IMG/VR virus record: IMGVR_UViG_3300020193_000077
Coordinates: 1-33,328 of that record
Direction: 5' to 3' (one strand)
From: a virus
DNA: 33,328 nt
The notes below the pieces were generated by a model. The model saw nothing but the letters and a program-made list of their open reading frames with translations. It searched no databases and was not told the DNA's origin. The position numbers and the translations under genes are program-made. Numbering within the stretch: the first letter of the stretch is position 1; the number at the start of each line of letters is the position of its first letter. Positions 1 through 7,178 of the stretch are shown here, piece after piece.

Positions 1-354
1 CTGCGTTAACTCCTGCTGGCGTAATGCCGCTTCAGCGTTCGGATCAATGGTTTGCCGGACGGTCGGCTGCTCAATAAACGTTGTGAACTGCTCTTGGGTC
101 GGCGCTTCGCCTACATACCCAAACGGATCAGCCATCTGCGCGGCGCGAAACTGCTCCATCGCCTTGTTGTAGGCGTCGGTGTCTATCGTCGGCGTTTTCG
201 TCCAAGTAACAGTCTGGCTGCCCGTTGGCCCGTAAATGTTCGGGTTAGACATATACGCCGACTGCTTGGCAGCGGCCAAATTGGCTTCACCCTGCTTGAT
301 CGCAAGGGTGGCGTAATCAGGTGCCGGTGGCGGTGCCGGTGATTTTTTGCCCAT
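1..354 (-). CDS. N-terminal part of a virion protein (probable S74-chaperone protein), runs off the left edge
   Basis: The frame opens at the ATG at 354, preceded by a GGAG box, and stays open to base 1, giving 118 codons. The protein begins MGKKSPAPPPAPDYA, a Pro/Ala-rich start I associate with phage virion-associated proteins, and becomes Gln/Glu-rich at the edge (ALRQQELTQ). It overlaps the end of the acetyltransferase gene by 38 nt. The right edge of the window holds a Gln-rich C-terminal fragment on the same strand that ends in an S74 intramolecular chaperone domain. The two are probably one gene split by the window boundary. Precise role (tail fibre or internal virion protein) unknown. 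Confidence 0.7.
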   Translation of the reverse strand, partial: MGKKSPAPPPAPDYATLAIKQGEANLAAAKQSAYMSNPNIYGPTGSQTVTWTKTPTIDTDAYNKAMEQFRAAQMADPFGYVGEAPTQEQFTTFIEQPTVRQTIDPNAEAALRQQELTQ

Positions 355-760
355 ACCGAGGCTCCAAGAAACGACACTTGTCGGGTGTCTGCGTCATCAA
401 AACAATATCCCCAGAATCATGTGCGGCGTCTTTGATCCGCGCTTCTTCCGAGAATCCCATCTTGCTGACCAATGCGAGCGCCCGGGTATGGTTGCTGCTA
501 ATTGGCCCTATGATCTTATCAACATTTGCGACGTTGTACGCATAGTCATACACCGCCGCCATATAAGCTGGGGTCACCCGCTGCCACGCAATGTGGCAAA
601 CGACCGATCTCCCGTTCCAATTCTCGTAAATTGTCCCTGCGACCAACTCGCCGTCCCGCTCTAGGCCGATAGCAACCGACCGAACGGGATCAAACGCCCC
701 TTCCGTCTGCGCGGTAACCCATGCCCCCACTTGAGGGCCGCTCACTATATTCCAGCCCAT
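317..760 (-). CDS. GNAT-like N-acetyltransferase
   Basis: 147-residue protein with the layout of a small GNAT acetyltransferase. A hydrophobic core strand (VAIGLERDGELVAGTIYENW) is followed by a helix and by SNHTRALALVSKMGFSEEARI near residues 95-115, where GNAT proteins carry the acetyl-CoA-side helix and the typical K-MGF turn. Phages of this type often carry such a gene among the tail genes; the acceptor is unknown. The ATG at 760 was chosen because it overlaps the last codons of the tail gene (stop at 745), as other joints here do. The open frame extends further upstream but would lie inside that gene. The fold assignment is from motif recognition only. Confidence 0.7.
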   Translation of the reverse strand: MGWNIVSGPQVGAWVTAQTEGAFDPVRSVAIGLERDGELVAGTIYENWNGRSVVCHIAWQRVTPAYMAAVYDYAYNVANVDKIIGPISSNHTRALALVSKMGFSEEARIKDAAHDSGDIVLMTQTPDKCRFLEPRYGQKITGTATGT

Positions 761-2322
761 CCGAGTTGATACACGATGTCCGTTGATGCCCACTCTAACA
801 ACACGTTTTTGCTGCTGCTGTTGAAAATGATGCCGCCGCAATAACCGATGCCGCTTAAACCCACAACCGTATTGGTTGCAATGGTGTTGCTACCCCAAAT
901 GGCCTGATTCCAAAGCCCTACGTCCCACAGGCCGTAATTGCTCGTTACAAATGACAGCGCACCAAGGAAGTCGTCGGTTTGGAAATCTACGGCAATGCCA
1001 ACGCCAATGGTCGGTTGTCCATTGCTGTAAGTTGTTGTTCGGCCACGGGTAAAGTATTTGATGACGCCACGGGTGTCAAAGTAGTTAAACGCTTGCAACG
1101 CTTTGGTGTTGATGGCCTGCCCGTTGTCGTTATAACCGCCCGACCCCGTACCGATTGTCCAGCCCTTTGCAACGTAACCGTCGCTACCGAAATACACCTC
1201 ATCGCCAAGCAACGCCCAACAATTTGCATACCAACCTGTAAACCGACACCACGCTTTAGTGATGTTGTTCATCACAAACTGTTGCTGCGATCCTGCGGCA
1301 ATTGGAATGTTAACAATCAATGCGTTGGCGTTCGGGTAATACTGCAACGCCCAACCGTGATTGTTTTTGTACGTTCGCGCCGCAACCGCAAACGCGCCCT
1401 GAATCTTGTCTGACAGCGCAACGTTGGGATCAAGGCGTGAGGACTGCAATGCCGAGGCAAGCGGCACCAAACCGTCTAGCGTCAACACCAGCAGATCGCC
1501 GCCGTATTTCATTAGGCAACGCCGCGAAATCGGTGCGCCGACCACCCAAATTCCAATCAGCGCCCATGTGGAGGCGCTAGAGGGATCGGTGCCGCGATAA
1601 ACGATGACCTCGCCCTTGTCGGTAACAAACACAAGGTTGTCATCCACGCCGTAGCCTGCGTCAATCGTCCACGCGGCCATCGCAACGAGTTTGCCGCCGA
1701 GTTTGGCGACCGAGGACAAATCTAGCGAGGCTGCCGCGCCGCCCACCGAGGCGGTTGGCAAGTACCACGCTTTGAGCGTGTTGGTTTGAATAAACCACAT
1801 CCTGTTTTTGAACAGGGTGGGCTGCATCAATGTAGTGGTCGTAACGCCCGTAATGGCGGGCGACGATGCGCCGTCAATGGGCGTCCAATTGGTGCCGTCA
1901 AACAACAGCGGTTTATCAGCGCCGTTTGCGGCGTACAGATAGCCACCTGCCGAGGTCGTGATATTGGCGGCTTCCCACCGGCTATTAGATAGCCCCGTGA
2001 CCTTGGCCGCGCCAACCGTTCCGGCTGCCGTAACGTCGTAAATGTTGCCGCCCACGACGGCAAATAGCTTATCTGTCGCCCCTGCGCTGTACTCCATCAG
2101 CGTTTCTATCTGGCCCGTCATGCCAATGGCGTGTTTGTCGTAGCCACCGCGCAACGTCACGCTAGAGACGCCCGGGAACAAGTTATCTAACGTTACCGCA
2201 TCAATCGGGGCCATGTTCGCAAGTGCGTCGCGGGCATTCCAGCCGCCCACGGGAGCGGGAAGCGAGGCGACGTTTGCCTGCGTGCGCTGGATGAGCCGAC
2301 TGCGACGGACAGGCGAGGCCAT
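745..2322 (-). CDS. Tail hub/stabilisation protein (P22 gp10-like)
   Basis: 525 residues. The N-terminus has the phrase PVGGWNARDALANMAP followed by DAVTLDNLFPG, which I recognise from podovirus tail proteins of the packaged-DNA-stabilisation (gp10-like) type. The body is a run of beta-strand-like segments with repeated Gly/aromatic turns, compatible with a beta-propeller-like tail hub. The start codon overlaps the stop of the upstream adaptor gene as TAATG, which implies translational coupling. Its position after capsid and adaptor genes fits a component that closes the portal and holds the tail. The family call rests on recognition and context; T7 gp12-like tail tubular protein B is the alternative label. 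Confidence 0.65.
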   Translation of the reverse strand: MASPVRRSRLIQRTQANVASLPAPVGGWNARDALANMAPIDAVTLDNLFPGVSSVTLRGGYDKHAIGMTGQIETLMEYSAGATDKLFAVVGGNIYDVTAAGTVGAAKVTGLSNSRWEAANITTSAGGYLYAANGADKPLLFDGTNWTPIDGASSPAITGVTTTTLMQPTLFKNRMWFIQTNTLKAWYLPTASVGGAAASLDLSSVAKLGGKLVAMAAWTIDAGYGVDDNLVFVTDKGEVIVYRGTDPSSASTWALIGIWVVGAPISRRCLMKYGGDLLVLTLDGLVPLASALQSSRLDPNVALSDKIQGAFAVAARTYKNNHGWALQYYPNANALIVNIPIAAGSQQQFVMNNITKAWCRFTGWYANCWALLGDEVYFGSDGYVAKGWTIGTGSGGYNDNGQAINTKALQAFNYFDTRGVIKYFTRGRTTTYSNGQPTIGVGIAVDFQTDDFLGALSFVTSNYGLWDVGLWNQAIWGSNTIATNTVVGLSGIGYCGGIIFNSSSKNVLLEWASTDIVYQLGWAGI

Positions 2323-3236
2323 TACTGGCTATCCGTACCGTATCCGCTGTCAGGGATGTTGTCGTAGCCGATCAACACCGTCCCCGGGCGCGGGGCAAAC
2401 GAGAGGTTTGCAGCGGCAACGTCTTGCGCGACTGCCGTATCAAACTCCATTAGGTAATCGCGGTAAATCGCCGTCGTGTCAAAGCCCTTGGCCTCAAAAT
2501 ACTTGAGCTTCGTACCAAGGACGATGAGACGGTCAGGGTAAATGCAGGTGTCCGTGTCAACGGTGAAACTGGTTTTTGGCAAGCCTGTCGCGCTTTCTGC
2601 CCACGCATTGCTGCGGTACTCAAACCCCAGCAACTCATCTGCGTTCATTCCCGGCCAAATCTGAAAGTATTTGCCGTACAGACGCCAACGCACACGCGGG
2701 CCGGTGCTGATATACCCCGAGAGCAGCCATTCCCATTGCTGTGCGGACTCGGGGCCGAGCATTTCCCAACGCTTAGATTTATCCCAATGCGTGCGGTTGA
2801 CCGTGCTGTTGTAATCGCTCGGCAGGTCGTACTTGACCTTCTGAAACGTCAACTCACCGTCAACCTGTGCCTCGGTGGGTGCGTAGTTAATCGTCACCGA
2901 ATTGGCGCTGGTTACGCCCGTGACGTAAGTTGCGTTCGGAATACCGGTGCCTTGCACCTGATACGAGGTAGACAGTCCTGCCGTAGAGGGGATGCCGGTG
3001 ATCGTGTAGCTGCTCGTTGTCCACGTTCCCGTGGTAGACGTTGCCTCGGTGTAAAACGTATGCGGCTTGGTCAATTCTCGCCAATCAGCACGACGCAGCA
3101 GCTCATATCCCACGGCGTTCATCAGCGCCAACAACTGCACGGTTTCTTGACTCGTATTGCCAGCAACCGTGCTGGGTGTGGGTATGCCTAACTCATTCGT
3201 ACATTGCTGAATGAGCTGAATCATCGTGCTGCCCAT
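2322..3236 (-). CDS. Head-to-tail adaptor/connector protein (gp4/gp11-like)
   Basis: 304 residues starting with an alpha-helical block (IQLIQQCTNELGIPTPSTVAG) typical of podovirus adaptor proteins. A Thr/Ser-rich beta insertion follows around residues 60-120, then a conserved-looking aromatic region (WEWLLSG, GKYFQIWPG, FEYRSNAW). Such proteins assemble as a ring under the portal and bridge it to the tail hub encoded by the next gene. The ATG at 3236 has a GGAGG box 8 nt upstream and lies just after the stop of the preceding gene. The assignment as adaptor (P22 gp4-like or T7 gp11-like) is by order and N-terminal pattern, not by an alignment. Confidence 0.6.
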   Translation of the reverse strand: MGSTMIQLIQQCTNELGIPTPSTVAGNTSQETVQLLALMNAVGYELLRRADWRELTKPHTFYTEATSTTGTWTTSSYTITGIPSTAGLSTSYQVQGTGIPNATYVTGVTSANSVTINYAPTEAQVDGELTFQKVKYDLPSDYNSTVNRTHWDKSKRWEMLGPESAQQWEWLLSGYISTGPRVRWRLYGKYFQIWPGMNADELLGFEYRSNAWAESATGLPKTSFTVDTDTCIYPDRLIVLGTKLKYFEAKGFDTTAIYRDYLMEFDTAVAQDVAAANLSFAPRPGTVLIGYDNIPDSGYGTDSQ

Positions 3237-3237
3237 A

Positions 3238-3783
3238 CTATGCCTCCGCTAACTTTTTTGGCGGTCTGCCACGGCGCTTTGGCTCGCCCATTAGCGCCGC
3301 CATCTGCGACTGCAACTCCGCGAGCTGCTTCTTAGTATCTTCAAGTTCCGCGTTGGTTTCGCTGCGGTTTTTGCGGTTCAAATACAAACGCGCACGGTCG
3401 CGCAAGCCAATGCCACCCATGCCGACGCGCTGCAACTGAGCGTCCGAGGCAAGGGCGAGTTGCTCCACCGTGACAAATTTGAGGATGTTTAACTCTGCGA
3501 TCTGGTCGCGGTTAATTTCCTCTGGAGCGTCTTTGTTCCATTGCGACAGCGGCGTGCCGATCTGTGACGCTGCGCCCTCGTTTCGCTGCATCTGATAGTA
3601 CAGCCATTGGCGCGGAAAACGCTCTTTGTGATCGTCCCGCAGCGGCTGATCCAGAATGTTGGTCTTGTCACCCGGGGCCATAATCCGAACGTAAGTCTTG
3701 CCTTTGTTCGCGCCTTCGTCGCGGGTGTAAAACTCAACGTGCAGTTGGGCGTCGGCGTTGTTGATGTCGCTGTCTAATGGCAT
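3238..3783 (-). CDS. Virion-cluster protein with C-terminal coiled coil and AT-hook-like motif
   Basis: 181 residues. The N-terminal half contains YTRDEGANKGKTYVRIMAPGD and a hydrophilic stretch with FPRQWLYYQMQ. The middle resembles a helix-hairpin-helix-like turn (LQRVGMGGIGLRDRARLYL, residues ~118-136). The C-terminal 45 residues are a heptad-like helix followed by KRRGRPPKK, which contains the RGRP core of an AT-hook. A DNA-contacting virion or head-assembly role is possible. No firm family is recognised. The ATG at 3783 has an AGGAG box about 9 nt upstream; the open frame continues upstream only into the neighbouring gene. It lies between the C1q-like protein and the tail adaptor. Confidence 0.6.
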   Translation of the reverse strand: MPLDSDINNADAQLHVEFYTRDEGANKGKTYVRIMAPGDKTNILDQPLRDDHKERFPRQWLYYQMQRNEGAASQIGTPLSQWNKDAPEEINRDQIAELNILKFVTVEQLALASDAQLQRVGMGGIGLRDRARLYLNRKNRSETNAELEDTKKQLAELQSQMAALMGEPKRRGRPPKKLAEA

Positions 3784-3803
3784 TGTCCTTGCTCCTGTGG
3801 GGA

Positions 3804-4631
3804 TTACAGGTTGTTGACCTGTGTTACGGTACAAATGACCGAGGGAATCGCGGGATAAACGCTTGTGGCGCTTGCCGCGTGTAAAACTACGTCAGCGTCG
3901 TCGCTTGACCACATCAATTCTACATAATTGCTAGGTTCAAGTTGGACAAGGAAATTCCACGCCGCTACCGATTCCGCTGCGGTGCCTTGGATGGCGACCT
4001 TGCCAGAGGTATTTGGCACGTTAGTGCCGTTTTTGCGTAGCCAGATGTGGATAGTGCCTGTTGATCCTGACGATTTGTCTAACTGGGCTGAAAACTGCAC
4101 GTTGTAAACGCCTTGCTCGTCTACGACAAGGCGCGAGGTCGGTGAACCAATGCTGATTCCGTTTGCCAAATCCGTCGTGTTGAACGTCATGGCATAGGCG
4201 GCATTGATAGAAACGATGGTTTGCGTGGTCGTGTCTGAAAACGCGCCGTAATGCAAAATCGGCACCGGGCGGCCAAAACCTTGCAATTCTTCCCACAGCG
4301 TATTGCTCACGGCGTAAAACAATGCCGAGCAGTCAGCGTTAATCGTGCCGTACGCTGCGTTATTGATCGTGCTATCGGCGCTGTAAGGGTAAACCGTCAG
4401 CGCGTTTGCGCCACCGTTCTTGATGATGATGGTTTCGCCCATCTCGGTCGGCGGCAACTTGACGCCCGCCCCTGCGGCAGTCGTCGTGACGTTGTTGTAC
4501 ACAAACGTGATGGCGGTGGCATCGCCTGCTGACGTACCCGCAGCCGTGACCGCCGCATTGCCATCGCCACAAATGGACACCGTGGACAGGCTATTAACGC
4601 CTGATCCTAAAACTCTGGACGGGATCGCCAT
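3804..4631 (-). CDS. C1q/TNF-like jelly-roll virion protein
   Basis: 275 residues in two parts. Residues 1-120 are a Gly/Ala/Thr-rich beta region ending in TLWEELQGFGRP, a pattern seen in phage and fibre-tip proteins. Residues ~125-275 look like a C1q/TNF-type beta-sandwich: YGAFSDTTTQTI, then MTFNTTDLANGISI, then VVDEQGVYNVQFSAQL, then IWLRKNG, then YVELMWSSDD near the end. Such domains form trimers that are surface-exposed on particles and often bind ligands. Start and upstream stop overlap as TGATG, so it is probably co-translated with the DUF115 gene. Likely a capsid or tail decoration; receptor binding is inference. Confidence 0.65.
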   Translation of the reverse strand: MAIPSRVLGSGVNSLSTVSICGDGNAAVTAAGTSAGDATAITFVYNNVTTTAAGAGVKLPPTEMGETIIIKNGGANALTVYPYSADSTINNAAYGTINADCSALFYAVSNTLWEELQGFGRPVPILHYGAFSDTTTQTIVSINAAYAMTFNTTDLANGISIGSPTSRLVVDEQGVYNVQFSAQLDKSSGSTGTIHIWLRKNGTNVPNTSGKVAIQGTAAESVAAWNFLVQLEPSNYVELMWSSDDADVVLHAASATSVYPAIPSVICTVTQVNNL

Positions 4632-5404
4632 CAGGCTGCCTTGCGCTCGTTACGGACGCGCATGATTTCGGAAATCAGCCCCGGCCCTTTCGCCTCCACC
4701 GTAACATCGCCCATAACGTCAAACAGCTTCTGGAATTCGTTAGCCTGCTGCGCCATCGCCATGTTGCAGCTAAATTTGCGCCCCGTGGGGCCGCCTACAT
4801 AAACGTCTATCGCTGGGCCGGTCACATCGCCTGTGAAGCGTTTTACGCCGTCAGCGCGATTGCAACTGTCGTATCCGTACAGCACAAACTTGCGGAACCC
4901 GAGCAAATAACCAATGTTGATAGCGCGGAGGCCCGAGGTCGTACCGCCGCCCACAGCCAGTTTGCCGGGGCCAATAGCCGTCATTTCTGGGCCTTCTGCC
5001 CATGAGTGCCACAGCAGCACCTTTTTGCCCTTAAGGTAATCAAACGTAGAGGGCGGGCAGCGCGAGGACGGCATATAAACCGTGTGATTGTTTAAGTTCT
5101 GAATGCCGTTGGTGCGATCTCGCGGATCAAGGTTCACCCAAAGGTCAGGGTGAATGCCCTTGCTTACCAAAAAGTCGTGCGCGGCCTTAATCGCCACAAT
5201 GGGGTGGCCTGCCTTGCGGTGCGCTTTGATTTCATCCACAAAGTCAGGCATTGACCAACCACTTGCCACGCATACGAACGTGCCATCGTGTTTAATCGGG
5301 GAAAGCGTCAGTTCTGGTAGACCACGGGCAAGCGACGAGCGGATGTTGGAGCAAAGCTCCTCTGCCGTCCCAGCCGCCTGCACCGTGATCTCCAGAGGCT
5401 TCAT
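4631..5404 (-). CDS. DUF115/MptE-like protein (Rossmann-like, possible glycan or nucleotide-sugar role)
   Basis: 257 residues. The hallmark is near residues 42-95: FVCVASGWSMPDFV, followed by IVAIKAAHDFLVSKGIHPDLWVNLDPR. This matches the DUF115/6-hydroxymethylpterin diphosphokinase MptE-like domain, also found in flagellin-modifying Maf proteins. A second motif block, GGGTTSGLRAINIGYLLGF then LYGYD, also fits that family. In bacteria these proteins are tied to sialic-acid-like sugar transfer; in phages the role is not established. The ATG at 5404 overlaps the preceding stop as TAATG, so the longer open frame upstream is not used. Its place among capsid genes suggests action on a virion component or on the host surface during assembly. 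Confidence 0.65.
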   Translation of the reverse strand: MKPLEITVQAAGTAEELCSNIRSSLARGLPELTLSPIKHDGTFVCVASGWSMPDFVDEIKAHRKAGHPIVAIKAAHDFLVSKGIHPDLWVNLDPRDRTNGIQNLNNHTVYMPSSRCPPSTFDYLKGKKVLLWHSWAEGPEMTAIGPGKLAVGGGTTSGLRAINIGYLLGFRKFVLYGYDSCNRADGVKRFTGDVTGPAIDVYVGGPTGRKFSCNMAMAQQANEFQKLFDVMGDVTVEAKGPGLISEIMRVRNERKAA

Positions 5405-5880
5405 TAGAAGCCCACGACGCCCGTTGCAACGTGCGGATAACCCGCCACGCAAGTCAACGCGGTCGCGCCAGAGGCGGTGGTCAGGGCAACGATGCCCTCA
5501 ACCAGCCCGCCGGTCACCGTGGCGTCGTCCAAGGTGCCAGCCGTTGCCGTCGTAAAGAGCGGAACAGCAGGCAAGCAGGACGCCGCAAGGTTAATAACCG
5601 GCTTGCCGCCCAACTGCACCCAGCCATACGAGGCCGAGGCAATGGACGCCTGAGCAAAGCCAACGGCCTTGCTGCTTGCCGAGTTAGTCGTGGTCAACGG
5701 CACAACGGTGTTGTCACCCTTTACCGACACCGCCATGTAGGTGCTGACGGTAGAGGCCGCCTGCACATAAATGGCCTGACCACCATCGTCCAAGTTCACG
5801 GTCGTGCCGGTCTTGAACTGTGCGGTCGTGTCGGAATAGCCGAGAGCCACGCCAATGAGATTACTAGTTGAAACAGCCAT
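5404..5880 (-). CDS. Probable capsid decoration/stabilisation protein
   Basis: 158 residues, almost entirely small and beta-favouring residues (Ala, Thr, Val, Gly), no transmembrane segment and no catalytic motif. It starts MAVSTSNLIGVALGYSDTTA and contains YVQAASTVSTYMAVSVKGD and a VGFAQASIASASYGWVQLGG block, a composition typical of small phage capsid cement proteins encoded next to the major capsid gene. A strong AAAGGAG box lies 8-9 nt before the ATG. That box begins right after the stop of capsid exon 2, which independently supports where the capsid gene ends. Decoration role is inferred from composition and position. Confidence 0.6.
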   Translation of the reverse strand: MAVSTSNLIGVALGYSDTTAQFKTGTTVNLDDGGQAIYVQAASTVSTYMAVSVKGDNTVVPLTTTNSASSKAVGFAQASIASASYGWVQLGGKPVINLAASCLPAVPLFTTATAGTLDDATVTGGLVEGIVALTTASGATALTCVAGYPHVATGVVGF

Positions 5881-5894
5881 TGTCGTGTACTCCT

Positions 5895-5969
5895 TTAAGC
5901 AATCAACACGCCTTGGAACTGGCTGCCCGAGCAGGTCAAATTACCTGCCCAGCCAATCAATTTCACAAT
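5895..5969 (-). CDS. Major capsid protein, exon 2 (24 codons plus stop)
   Basis: After removal of the group I intron the reading frame of exon 1 continues here in phase. It begins with IVKLIGWAGNLTCSG and ends at a TAA at 5897-5895, two bases before the AAAGGAG box of the next gene. The tail resembles the C-terminus I know from related phage capsid proteins (VKLI-WAGN-T, then QGVL). The hydrophobic, well-formed sequence would be hard to explain as chance noncoding DNA. Exon 1 plus exon 2 gives 339 residues. No independent start is needed, although an AUG overlaps the end of the intron (its G is the terminal intron G). Confidence 0.88.
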   Translation of the reverse strand: MVKLIGWAGNLTCSGSQFQGVLIA

Positions 5970-6210
5970 CATTCTGTTACTTCGCCTTTCGGCTACTGAC
6001 CACCTTTCGGTGGCGGGGCGACCTCTTCGGATCACCCTCTGCGGCTTCTTTGGTTATACCGCAGTTCAGACTATCGCATGGCAAACTGTTTTCGTTTGCC
6101 CCCTCTCACTTAGTCGTTCAGCCTGCTTTCGCTTGGCCCCTGTTGCCCGCTTCCGGGTTTCCAAGTCAATCAGAGAGGGTTTATAGACGCCATTAGTGAA
6201 TCGTAGGTTT
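5970..6210 (-). ncRNA. Group I self-splicing intron inside the major capsid gene (ORF-less)
   Basis: Read on the - strand, the complete core can be drawn. P1: exon AGACGCT (6217-6211) with guide GGCGTCT (6191-6185), leaving the required U.G pair at the 5' splice site. P3: CCCTCTC (6179-6173) with GAGAGGG (6107-6101). P4: CTTGG/CCAAG (6165-6161/6136-6132), enclosing P5 CCCG-GAAG-CGGG. P6: a short GC-GAAA-GC. P7: GACTA (6115-6111) with TAGTC (6073-6069). P8: GGCAAAC/GTTTGCC (6100-6094/6086-6080). P9: CTGCGG/CCGCAG (6064-6059/6044-6039). P9.1 follows, then two GAAA-capped hairpins. The intron ends at G5970. P10: exon 2 ATTG pairs with TAAT just before the guide. Splicing restores the capsid frame exactly. 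No endonuclease ORF fits inside. The subgroup was not determined. Confidence 0.93.
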
Positions 6211-7155
6211 AGCGTCTTGGTTGACCGCCTGACGTTCGCCGCCAATCGGCACAAAGTTGCGATCCTTGTGCGGACGGAACATCAGGTATTTGGTGGTTAA
6301 AAACCACATATGGTTAGCGTTGCCTGAACCGCTGTTGTAGGTGGACGAGCCGATACCACCGTCCAGCACCACGTCGGAGGCCATGCCTGCGCCGTAATAC
6401 TTGAGGGAGGCAAAGCCCGCGCCCGCCATGCCCGAACCACTCTCGGTAATACGCTGGATCGCCTGAAGCGATTGCAGGTAGAACTTGTAGTAGTTGTTGT
6501 CGGCCACGATCAGGTCAGGCTTGTCGGTTCCACGAACCAACTGCACCGCGAGGGCATCCATGTAGCCCTGAATCGTCGTGCTAGACACAGCGCCCGAACC
6601 ATCGGTAGTACCCGAGAACTTCTCAGACTGCCAGAACGACCACACAGCGCGATTGATGCCGCCGTAAGTTCCCGTTGTCGGGTCATCGGGGACTGCCGCA
6701 GCAAGACCCGTGAGGTTCTTACCCGCGTTGCCGGTGCCGTCACCGTACAGGTCACCGCTAATACGGTTCGCTAGCTGCGCTTCCGCAACCTCCATGCGAC
6801 CGTCAAGAAGGTCAATGATGGCCTCCTTGCCCGAGTTCTGGATCATCTCCAAACCCGAGATCGTCACGGCGCTAGCGTACTGCGTGATGGAGAACTGCGC
6901 CGAGCTGATCGGGCTGTTCTGTCCCACGTTCAGCACCTCAAAACCGCTGTACGAGTTGGTGTTGTTGGTGGTCGCATCGGTGTACATGATTTCTTGGAGA
7001 ATCACGTTTCCACCGCTGAACGTCTTAATATTGGAACGTTCTTTTAGCCGACGAAGCAACGCATTGTTGTTCGTCACGTTGTCAGCGAGTTCACCGCTAC
7101 GGCTCTGGATGGTGGTAGCAATGATGTCGCTGATACTAGAGTTGGCAAATGCCAT
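6211..7155 (-). CDS. Major capsid protein, exon 1
   Basis: 315 codons from an ATG at 7155 with an AAGGAG box upstream. The N-terminus (FANSSISDIIATTIQSRSGE) and the block NNALLRRLKER, then QEIMYTD, are those of a phage coat-protein family seen in podoviruses with P22-like portals. The last exon codons encode VNQDA. The unspliced frame runs only five more codons (KPTIH) into the intron before a stop at 6193, giving a 320-residue truncated form. Spliced length is 339 residues. It follows the scaffold gene, as expected for capsid assembly. The C-terminus must come from the spliced message, so an unspliced annotation would be wrong. Confidence 0.92.
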
Positions 7156-7178
7156 TTTAATGCTCCTTTATCAGTTAA

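Noticed and set aside
5855-6196. 113-codon + frame opposite the intron
   Set aside because: Antisense to the intron core and exon 2; composition is explained by the RNA stems, no ribosome binding site.
5970-6210. Homing endonuclease inside the intron
   Set aside because: The intron is only 241 nt and has no long open frame. The YbcO-like and VRR-NUC genes elsewhere are recombination-type nucleases, and nothing links them to the intron.
6066-6254. 62-codon - frame crossing the intron and the end of capsid exon 1
   Set aside because: It is in a different frame from the capsid and lies over base-paired intron segments; no ribosome binding site.
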